The notes beneath the pieces are model-generated. The model had not been told where the DNA came from. It ran no database searches and worked only from the letters and a program-made list of their open reading frames with translations. 64,000 nt of DNA from Paenibacillus silvae. GTDB taxonomy: Bacteria; Bacillota; Bacilli; Paenibacillales; Paenibacillaceae. Made by a program: the position numbers and the translations under genes. Where the stretch lies: assembly GCF_014639235.1 (NCBI RefSeq), contig NZ_BMFU01000008.1, positions 1 to 64,000 of the forward strand, read 5' to 3'. How positions within the stretch are numbered: the first letter of the stretch is position 1; the number at the start of each line of letters is the position of its first letter. Shown here piece after piece: positions 52,301-58,342 of this stretch.

Positions 52301-52531
52301 CGTCAGCAGTTCATTCGGATACAGCTCCCATTCCCCGTTCAAATACATGACTGGCATCTGCTGCAGATCCACACCTCGCAAATCCATAACCCCATTCACA
52401 GCTTGATGCTCATCCACGGTTGGGAAGAACTGTGTCCACATCCACCGCATGCCAAACAGTGCCGCAAAAATAACGAGCATAATCCATATGTAATAGAAGC
52501 GCCTGAGCACTCCTCTGTTCTTTATGTTCAT
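49367..52531 (-). CDS. Hybrid sensor kinase: 7TM-DISM, HisKA kinase, receiver and a second LytS-type kinase
   Basis: A 1054-residue protein. An N-terminal membrane helix and an extracellular beta-sandwich (about 40-215, a DISM-like carbohydrate-binding fold) precede seven membrane helices (about 220-425). Kinase 1 has the H box 'FLANTSHELRTPLHG' (near residue 450) and an ATPase with 'IMYNLLHNALKHTDEG' and 'GIGLGLNICKQLVELHGG'. A receiver domain follows with Asp in 'LLITDVMMPYMSG' (near 772). Kinase 2 is LytS-like: 'QIQPHFLFNTLNSLMVLSDI' (near 865), N box 'LVENAVKHGLLS', 'GKGMSPEQ' and 'GIGIPNTNRRL'. The ATG at 52531 overlaps the response-regulator stop (ATGA); the TTG at 52570 has no ribosome site. 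Ligand unknown, probably a sugar. Confidence 0.87.
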   Translation of the reverse strand: MNIKNRGVLRRFYYIWIMLVIFAALFGMRWMWTQFFPTVDEHQAVNGVMDLRGVDLQQMPVMYLNGEWELYPNELLTSQQFADQDEKAKASIVQVPGDWRDVLQPDGGDSLGYATYRLRILIDPLQEPVAFWFKSISSSSEIELNGETVSVRGKVSADSHNYVPHNIPFTPVFDQEGTTVIEVLVRVANYDSPYNGGITKSIRFGSQDAVDYVHWYSIGFQLAIFLVLLLHGMYAFILYSFNPQERSLLVAGILTLSVGIGVIAGHDNVLMLWFPINYTWGIKIRLICLLLQNACIVLLFQRLAGIKGNHRWLQWYGAVLSAYIIVISAIPIHILYMMLHYKMISIFFLVTGLWLLYIIGSMIFRKQEDRDIIFLFLTAGGIISNLFWSFMEDSANGTTVYYPIDIVFAITGFSAYWFKKYFRNARENMELNQELKKGDKIKDQFLANTSHELRTPLHGIINIAHNVVNREKNTLDARSLEDMELLITIGRRMSHLLGDLLDVVRLKEHRITLQCSAVSVQSAVPGIMTMLEYMVERKQVQLQMHIEDSFPQVLADEKRLVQIMYNLLHNALKHTDEGTITVSAELRDGHALIHVADTGTGMDAATQERIFLPYEQGSYDERDSQGIGLGLNICKQLVELHGGSLSIRSVPGEGSVFSFDLPLAQSAAPEAASQLGSQYSNGWDQDTADMTEETLNAFLLQHAASERTEFAAAEDVPSLLPEGKSFILAVDDDPVNLEVLVSILSNEPCLITTARSGQEALELLNTRQWDLLITDVMMPYMSGYELTRKVREQYSMSELPVLLLTARSQPPDIYTGFASGANDYITKPVDAVELKYRIRALTMLNKSIQDRLRMEAAYLQAQIQPHFLFNTLNSLMVLSDIDTEHMRKLGEAFSSYLRISFNYLNTGELVNLSYELELVEAYLFIEKTRFEDRLSVILDIEPDLQLRLPPLSIQPLVENAVKHGLLSRHAGGTICLTISRGQGYTRIEVKDNGKGMSPEQVAALKGASWNSKGGIGIPNTNRRLLQRYGCGLTIVSELGEGTMVSFDIPDGEVN

Positions 52532-53691
52532 CTTGTATGTTGTCCTGCCTTCGTGATTCCTCGTTTCCAATCATTATACCATTGTTGAACCTCTTCACTA
52601 ATCGGAATACCCAGTTCCTGCTCCATTCTGCTCGTTAACAGCCGGTATTGTTCTTCGACACCAAGTTTGTGATCCATCTCGTCGTATAGCTTCATGAGCA
52701 TAAAATAGCTTTCTTCATCGTCAGGCAGCATCTGTTGAATCTGCTGTATGTTCTCGACTGCCCGATCCTTCTGGCCTTGCTTGAGATAATGCAGATTCAG
52801 CTGCCTCATATGGTACAGCCACAGATAACGTAATCTTTCGCGCTCAGGTTCGGCCCACATGTAGTCGTAACGCCCAAGATATGTGCCCTTGTACCGATAA
52901 ACTGCCTGTTCATATGCCTCCACTGTTTCGGGCTTTACTTCTCTCCAGGCTTTCATCTCCCTCTCCCATTGCTCACTATCCAGCAGAGCATCTCCCAATA
53001 CAAGCTTGTAACCAGCTTCAAGATGGGCACTATGAATGCTAATCATATCCATGCCGCAGGTCTTCAAGGTCTGACGTACATGATACATCGTCGTATAGAG
53101 CTGATGTGCCGTCTTTTCTTCTTCTGCCCCCGGCCACAGCAAATCCAGCAACGCACCGCGATATATCACCTGATTCCGATGATGCAGCAGATAAGCAAAC
53201 AATTCCTGTGCTTTGCTGGTACGCCACTTGGCGACTTGCGGCTCCTTGCCCGGCAGTTTAAAGCTTATCTGATTAAAGCAACAGATTAAGGGAACTTCTG
53301 TATTCATCATTCGCTGCTCACGCCGCAGAGCGAGCTTCTCCCGCACACGCTGCAGCGTCTGATTGAGCCGTTCCTTCTGCACAGGTTTCATTACGTAGTC
53401 TAACGCTTGAAGTTCAAAGGCATGAACTGCATATTGATCGTAGCTTGTGACAAAAATAATTTCAGTCCCCGGCACGGCCTTCTGTATCTGCCGCCCCAGA
53501 TCCATTCCATCTATTTCTGGCATGTGGATATCCAGAAAGACCACATCCGGCCGATGCAGCAGCACCCCTGCTGTCACCTCTGTCGGATTCATATAGCTGG
53601 CAACAATCTGAATGCCGCTAACTTCTTTCTCTAACAACTTTTGTAATCCGATCAATGCAAGACGTTCATCATCCACCAATATGACCTTCAC
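52528..53691 (-). CDS. Response regulator with winged-helix and BTAD domains
   Basis: A 387-residue regulator. The receiver (residues 1-120) has 'VILVDDERLALIGLQKLL', phospho-Asp in 'DVVFLDIHMPEIDG' and Lys in 'DYVMKPVQKE'. A winged-helix follows (about 150-235, 'KTAHQLYTTMYHVRQTLKTC'), then a SARP-like bacterial transcriptional activation domain of TPR helices to the end ('AYEQAVYRYKGTYLGRYDYM', 'KQGQKDRAVENIQQIQQMLP'). It starts at GTG after GGAGGAAGC. It is coupled to the hybrid kinase by a 4-bp overlap, so the two act as one phosphorelay; the regulator gene comes first in the operon. Confidence 0.87.
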   Translation of the reverse strand: MKVILVDDERLALIGLQKLLEKEVSGIQIVASYMNPTEVTAGVLLHRPDVVFLDIHMPEIDGMDLGRQIQKAVPGTEIIFVTSYDQYAVHAFELQALDYVMKPVQKERLNQTLQRVREKLALRREQRMMNTEVPLICCFNQISFKLPGKEPQVAKWRTSKAQELFAYLLHHRNQVIYRGALLDLLWPGAEEEKTAHQLYTTMYHVRQTLKTCGMDMISIHSAHLEAGYKLVLGDALLDSEQWEREMKAWREVKPETVEAYEQAVYRYKGTYLGRYDYMWAEPERERLRYLWLYHMRQLNLHYLKQGQKDRAVENIQQIQQMLPDDEESYFMLMKLYDEMDHKLGVEEQYRLLTSRMEQELGIPISEEVQQWYNDWKRGITKAGQHTR

Positions 53692-53858
53692 AGGAGCTTC
53701 CTCCCCGACCCGGAGGTCTCAATTTTATTTTCACTATTATAGCATAGGCTTTTTCGAAATATGGTTCCTGTTTCCACTTTTTAATTTTCTACAATTTAAT
53801 TGTATAATAGATATAATGACAGGCCAAAGACCTGTTCATAAAGAAAGGAAGATCACAT

Positions 53859-54356
53859 ATGTCAGATGTTAATCAAAGTTTTGGAAAAGCTCTTGTAAAT
53901 GCCCTGATCGGAGAGCGGGGACATATTCGTATTGCCAAGGCTTTGCCCGATATTGATGCAGAGCTTGCGGGACGTACACATGAGGCGATGCCATATACCA
54001 TCTATCAACTGGTGAAACATATGCACTACTGGCAGCAGTTCATGCTGGAGCACGTAGAGGGACGCAAACCGCAAATGCCAGCCAGTGTAAACGAGAGCTG
54101 GCCTACGGAAACAGGACCTCAGGATAATGATGCTTGGCAGGAGGATATCCGGGCCTTCCTGAGCGGCATTGATCTGGCAGTCTCGATTGCAGAGACAGCG
54201 CAGCTGAATGATGCACTGCCCCATTTCCCGGGTGAAACCAAAGGCGGATTACTGCGTAACATTGCTTCCCACAACTCCTATCATTTAGGTGAAATTGTAC
54301 TGCTTCGCCGGTTCTACGGCGCATGGCCGCCTCCAGGCGGCGGATATCCTGCATAA
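53859..54356 (+). CDS. DinB-family protein
   Basis: A 165-residue four-helix-bundle protein. Three metal-binding His positions are visible: 'YQLVKHMHYWQQFM' near residue 50 and 'IASHNSYHLGEIVLLRR' near 137-141. DinB proteins bind a divalent metal and include thiol-dependent transferases; many are of unknown role. AAAGAAAGGAAG precedes the ATG. The upstream sequence TTGTATAATAGATATAAT supplies overlapping -10 boxes. A perfect 20-bp hairpin ends the unit. Confidence 0.8.
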   Translation: MSDVNQSFGKALVNALIGERGHIRIAKALPDIDAELAGRTHEAMPYTIYQLVKHMHYWQQFMLEHVEGRKPQMPASVNESWPTETGPQDNDAWQEDIRAFLSGIDLAVSIAETAQLNDALPHFPGETKGGLLRNIASHNSYHLGEIVLLRRFYGAWPPPGGGYPA

Positions 54357-54465
54357 ACCGGCATATAAGTCGAGCAGGAAGAAAGTTTCTCACACCGGGG
54401 AAACTCGATAGATTAAGGTTTGCACGAAATGAGTGCAGGTTGTTACGGAGTGACACATAAATGTT

Positions 54466-54517
54466 ATGCAAGCAAGAAGCCGCAAAGGATGTATCCCTTG
54501 CGGCTTCTTGCTTGCAT
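54466..54517 (+). terminator. Perfect 20-bp hairpin between convergent genes
   Basis: ATGCAAGCAAGAAGCCGCAA (54466-54485) pairs perfectly with 54498-54517 around a 12-base loop. A loose T run (AGTTATTTTTG) follows on the plus strand. It serves the DinB gene and probably also the convergent TPR-SUKH gene. Confidence 0.75.
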
Positions 54518-54558
54518 AGTTATTTTTGTGACAAGCCCCTCGACAGGTTACCCGAGAA

Positions 54559-55527
54559 CTACTCCGGTCGCATTAGCCCCTGAATAAAGGCCTCAAAGTT
54601 AGGTGCGAGCGGGGTAATGAGGCGCTCTGCCTTGTCTACATAGACCACCTCTGGTTCACCATCATTGCCAGAGGAACGGTAGTCCAGCATCACAACCCCT
54701 GCTTCCGATGGCGCCTTGGCAATGATTACACCAATTTCAGGATAACGATCACGCTCAATAACGACCCAGCTGCCCTCTGCACCGCACAGGGAATGACGCT
54801 TCTCGCGGCCAATGCCCAGTATCCCCTCAATTTCTACATATCCGGTTTCTCCAGATGCTTCGTTCGTCACAGGGAAAAAGCGGTTGTACGGAATACCGCC
54901 GTTATGTTCCTTCATCATCTCAATGTAAGAGGCTGGCAGGCGGAATACAAGCTGCTCCTCTACGGATTCAATCAAGCTGTCACTAGGTAAATCAGACACA
55001 TACTGCTCCAATGCCAGCTCGCTGTCATTCCAGAATTCACCGGATACAGGTACTGGATCGGAAGAAACGACTGGTACCGATGCGATCGCCGCACGCGGCT
55101 CTTCAGCGCTTCCTTCTACCAACTCGCCATCCTGTTCCCCAGCTTCGAGGATACCCTCTTGCTCATCTTCATCCTGCTCGTCCCGGTTACGGATCCACTC
55201 CAGAAACTCCAGCGTGTCTTCATCCCCGGGCTCCAGCTCATCGGAGCGCTCGAACGCCTGCTCTGCCTTGTCATACTGCTCCAAATAATAGTAGGCCAGG
55301 CCAATTCGGTACTGCCACAGCGGATCATCCTCCCCCTCGTCCGCAACGGTCAGAAACTGCTCTACGGCTTCCTCATATCGTTCCAGATTGTTCAGTGCCC
55401 GACCCAAATGATTCACCAGCTCATAGTCTCTCTCTTCTGCCGGAATCTCCTGCACCGCATGTACAATCTTCTCGTATTCATCCTCTTCATGCCAAGCTTC
55501 CAGTTGCTCCAACAGCTCTTCGTTCAT
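54559..55527 (-). CDS. TPR and SUKH (SMI1/KNR4) domain protein
   Basis: A 322-residue protein. Residues 1-105 hold two to three TPR helix pairs ('YELVNHLGRALNNLERYEEA', 'PLWQYRIGLAYYYLEQYDKA'). A very acidic linker follows (about 110-165). The C-terminal 155 residues form a SUKH/SMI1-KNR4 fold ('VEEQLVFRLPASYIEMMKEH', 'FFPVTNEASGETGYVEIEGI', 'VMLDYRSSGNDGEPEVVYVD'). SUKH domains are often immunity proteins for contact-dependent toxins, but TPR-SUKH fusions also occur alone, and no toxin gene is seen here. A cytoplasmic protein-binding role is likely. Confidence 0.78.
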   Translation of the reverse strand: MNEELLEQLEAWHEEDEYEKIVHAVQEIPAEERDYELVNHLGRALNNLERYEEAVEQFLTVADEGEDDPLWQYRIGLAYYYLEQYDKAEQAFERSDELEPGDEDTLEFLEWIRNRDEQDEDEQEGILEAGEQDGELVEGSAEEPRAAIASVPVVSSDPVPVSGEFWNDSELALEQYVSDLPSDSLIESVEEQLVFRLPASYIEMMKEHNGGIPYNRFFPVTNEASGETGYVEIEGILGIGREKRHSLCGAEGSWVVIERDRYPEIGVIIAKAPSEAGVVMLDYRSSGNDGEPEVVYVDKAERLITPLAPNFEAFIQGLMRPE

Positions 55528-55630
55528 TATTGTGCCTCCGTTCTTTCATCTCATCATTATGTATTGAAAATTATACCACTATACAGAACTGCTTCTCCAG
55601 CGAAGAAGTAATCTGAAGCTTTGAGCAGTG

Positions 55631-55676
55631 AAAATAAAAAAGCAGCCCGACCATGTATAACACACCGTCAGACTGC
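55631..55676 (-). terminator. Terminator after the PL4 lyase gene
   Basis: Minus-strand stem GCAGTCTGAC / GTCGGGCTGC (two G-U pairs; 55642-55676) followed by TTTTTTATTTT. Confidence 0.7.
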
Positions 55677-55724
55677 CCTGATCCTATTTATTTTCGATAT
55701 TACATGCAGTACTCTCTCTGATCT

Positions 55725-57350
55725 TTAATTCAACAGCTCCACACAATCATAAACCCATCCTGCACTTAACCAGTTCCCCAGATCGCTGGAGCCGCTGATG
55801 GGTGTAATGGTAATCGTATTGGCACCGTTATTCAGATCAGAAGCCGGAATGTTCCAGCTAAACGTAGTATTATTGCCCCGGTAGGTACCAATCGTGAAGC
55901 TGCGCGAGTTCGGCTGTGCGGAAGGAGAAGGATTGCTTAATGTTCGCCCGTTAACGGTTACACTCGGTCTGCCATTATTATAAGCGGCGGTAATGCCAAT
56001 GTTCAGTACATGAGAGGAGGATGCCTGCGCAGCATTGAGATTGAATTGAATCGTTGTCGGTGAATTCTGACCCCGGAACTGAATAGCAGGGAAACGATTC
56101 GTTGCACTGCCCGGAGTGTACGTCACAGGTCCCCAGCTTGGATTGCGGCTGTCCGAAGGATGACGAATCGGAATTGTCTGCCCATTCAGGAATTCCCGCG
56201 GTGTCCCGTCCCAATTGCCAATACGCCAGATGCTGGAGGCCTTGCTTGGATCATTGGTGATTGTGCGAGTGTTCACGGTCGTTGTTTGCCCCGCATTGAC
56301 GTTCACGTTTTCCGTGTATACGGCAAGTTCACCTTTATATACCGTCATGGTGTACGTGCCCGGAATCATGCTGTACTTGGCGGCTGCCCCGGTGGAAGAA
56401 GCATTCGTCCAATACTGGGCGTTGCTGTTGGCGAAACCAATCGTATAAGCATACCCTGTCTCCATGCCAGAAAGTCCGTTCAGAACTACATTGCCCCGGC
56501 TTGCTACCCAACCTTGCAAATTCAAGCCCGACATCCAGCTGAAATCCGGTACGGCAGGAGTTCCCCCCGTTGTGAATATGAGCGCATAAGGACCGTGCAG
56601 ACCGAGACGCCAGTTCTCGGTTTGTGCATGTCCCGAGTTCATATAGTTGTAGACTTCTGTTTCAGAACCACTCTGGAACTGAATATCACAGAAGAAGGGA
56701 CCGCCAGAGCTTTTCTCCCGATTGCCGTAAGCCATAAACACCCCCACTCCATTGCCGGTAACGCCTCGAACAGACAAGTCTTTAGCCTGATCATTGCCGT
56801 AATATTTGGATGCCGTCTGCCCATTCGCGAATCCAAACACATCCTGACTTTCGATTGCTCCGGTGTTGCCCCGATTGTTCGAATTCGCTGGAACACCCGT
56901 CAGAACACTTCCATTACCGCGGAAAATATAACGAAGCTCTCCGATAGACGGCTGTGCCGTAATGTGGGTAGCCATATAAATGATATTCTCACCGCCGCGC
57001 GAAGCGTAATAATGAGTCAGCGTGTTGGTGGACACGGTGATTAGCACTGTTGAGCCCGAGGGCGATTTATTCCATGTTACATTTGCGGAGGACCCCAAAC
57101 CCGATCCAATATGTGAACCTCTATTACTGTTCAACTCGGTTCCATTCATCTTGGCCGAGATGATATCACCATTCGTTTTATTGACCACATACACCAGTCC
57201 CGATCCCGTATTTACCTCAATCCGGGAGCCATTGTCAGTAACCTGGATGGTGGCTGCATGGCTCGTGGAGGCAGGGAAAACAAAAACAGAGGCAGTCATG
57301 ACAATGAACAGCAGCATACTCATTCCTTTTTTAAGAAAACGTCGAGTCAC
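55725..57350 (-). CDS. Secreted rhamnogalacturonan lyase, PL4
   Basis: A 541-residue exported enzyme with the signal peptide ending near 'TSHA|AT'. The three-domain layout is that of polysaccharide lyase family 4. An N-terminal beta-sandwich catalytic domain (about 33-270, 'GSGLVYVVNKTNGDIISAKM', 'GGPFFCDIQF') is followed by a small FN3-like domain (about 275-350, 'GSMTVYKGELAVYTENVNV'-type) and a C-terminal CBM-like jelly roll ('SSIWRIGNWDGTPREFLNGQ', 'LGNWLSAGWVYDCVEL'). It cleaves rhamnogalacturonan I in pectin by beta-elimination. The GTG start follows AGGAGGG. A cre-like site lies 29 bp upstream. Confidence 0.87.
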   Translation of the reverse strand: MTRRFLKKGMSMLLFIVMTASVFVFPASTSHAATIQVTDNGSRIEVNTGSGLVYVVNKTNGDIISAKMNGTELNSNRGSHIGSGLGSSANVTWNKSPSGSTVLITVSTNTLTHYYASRGGENIIYMATHITAQPSIGELRYIFRGNGSVLTGVPANSNNRGNTGAIESQDVFGFANGQTASKYYGNDQAKDLSVRGVTGNGVGVFMAYGNREKSSGGPFFCDIQFQSGSETEVYNYMNSGHAQTENWRLGLHGPYALIFTTGGTPAVPDFSWMSGLNLQGWVASRGNVVLNGLSGMETGYAYTIGFANSNAQYWTNASSTGAAAKYSMIPGTYTMTVYKGELAVYTENVNVNAGQTTTVNTRTITNDPSKASSIWRIGNWDGTPREFLNGQTIPIRHPSDSRNPSWGPVTYTPGSATNRFPAIQFRGQNSPTTIQFNLNAAQASSSHVLNIGITAAYNNGRPSVTVNGRTLSNPSPSAQPNSRSFTIGTYRGNNTTFSWNIPASDLNNGANTITITPISGSSDLGNWLSAGWVYDCVELLN

Positions 57351-57378
57351 GTAACGATCCCTCCTAAATATCCAAATT

Positions 57379-57392
57379 ATAAAGCGCTTACA
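57379..57392 (-). promoter_or_regulatory. cre-like site upstream of the PL4 gene
   Basis: The minus strand reads TGTAAGCGCTTTAT, sharing its first 12 bases with the site before the xylanase gene and placed at a similar distance from the start. Confidence 0.65.
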
Positions 57393-57564
57393 TTTTGATG
57401 TATACTCGAACTTTTCACGGTGATTTTCAATCTGTCTCTCACCCTCTTTCCACCTAAACTTCTAATCTAAACATCTTAAAATCACACCAATATAATACCA
57501 TTATATTACATATTTTTACAACAACAATGTCATACTCAACTTTCTTATGGAAAGCCGTGCCTTG

Positions 57565-58182
57565 TTACTTGGTTTCCATTACGAGTTTATACTTATCAAA
57601 AATCCAACCATTCCGGATATGTTCAGCAGCCTTTTTGCTAATACGCACCGAAGGCTTTTGCAGGTACAGTGTACCTGACTCAGTCACCGAAAACCGCAGC
57701 AGTTTTGTTCTCGTTTTAATCTCGTTCGACAGTTCTTCGTACAATTGGTACGCCTGTGGCCGATGCTCCCGGATATCCTCATAGGTATAATCTGCTCCTT
57801 CGGCATCTTCTGTTTGAATCCGGATGTTTTTGGGGAGCGAAATCATGATGCATGGCAGCTCATCCACAGCCCACTGCTCATGATATGGGAAACCGAACCC
57901 TTCATTTCTGACGAATATGCCTGCTACATCCTGATCTAACGTAAGTACGATGGAGTATACGAAGTGTGGGAAGTAGTCGGCCGTTTTCTCAGCAGCTGCA
58001 TAATAATCATAGAATCGTTGATATGCTTGAAGCACCTGATGCTTGTCATATGCGGTTTGGGCATAATTAGTTGAAACAAATGAGGCTTCCTGATCTTTAA
58101 ACAGCTCGAAGAATTCACCCAATTCTTCTGGTGTGATCCAAAACTTTATTTTGTAAAATCCGCTATTATTCACTCGACTCAT
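57565..58182 (-). CDS. Hypothetical protein, unrecognised
   Basis: A 205-residue soluble protein, acidic and aromatic-rich, with 'GFYKIKFWITPEELGEFFEL' at the start and 'VTESGTLYLQKPSVRISKKA' near the end. No signal peptide or membrane segment is seen. AAGGGGTGGGGAGAAG lies just before the ATG. The gene is monocistronic between two secreted-enzyme genes. I do not recognise a family. Confidence 0.65.
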   Translation of the reverse strand: MSRVNNSGFYKIKFWITPEELGEFFELFKDQEASFVSTNYAQTAYDKHQVLQAYQRFYDYYAAAEKTADYFPHFVYSIVLTLDQDVAGIFVRNEGFGFPYHEQWAVDELPCIMISLPKNIRIQTEDAEGADYTYEDIREHRPQAYQLYEELSNEIKTRTKLLRFSVTESGTLYLQKPSVRISKKAAEHIRNGWIFDKYKLVMETK

Positions 58183-58244
58183 CTTCTCCCCACCCCTTAT
58201 GTAGATTTACATGAATAACATCCCATATTTTACCACAATTCTAG

Positions 58245-58288
58245 AAAATAAAATAACCGAAACGGTTCGTATGTTCGAACCGCCTCGG
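58245..58288 (-). terminator. Terminator after the SLH phosphatase gene
   Basis: Stem CGGTTCG/CGAACCG (58263-58269 / 58276-58282), extended by CCGA/TCGG, followed on the minus strand by TTATTTTATTTTC. Confidence 0.75.
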
Positions 58289-58342
58289 CTGTGTTGATCG
58301 GATGATCAAATGATTAAATGTTATGTCGTGGCGAGATTACAA

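Noticed and set aside
54559..55527. TPR-SUKH gene as immunity gene of a polymorphic toxin locus
   Set aside because: No toxin, secretion or repeat-cassette gene is adjacent; the TPR fusion argues for another role.
56160..57044. 294-codon plus-strand frame inside the PL4 lyase gene
   Set aside because: No ribosome site and no domain; the opposite strand encodes a full three-domain PL4 enzyme with a signal peptide.
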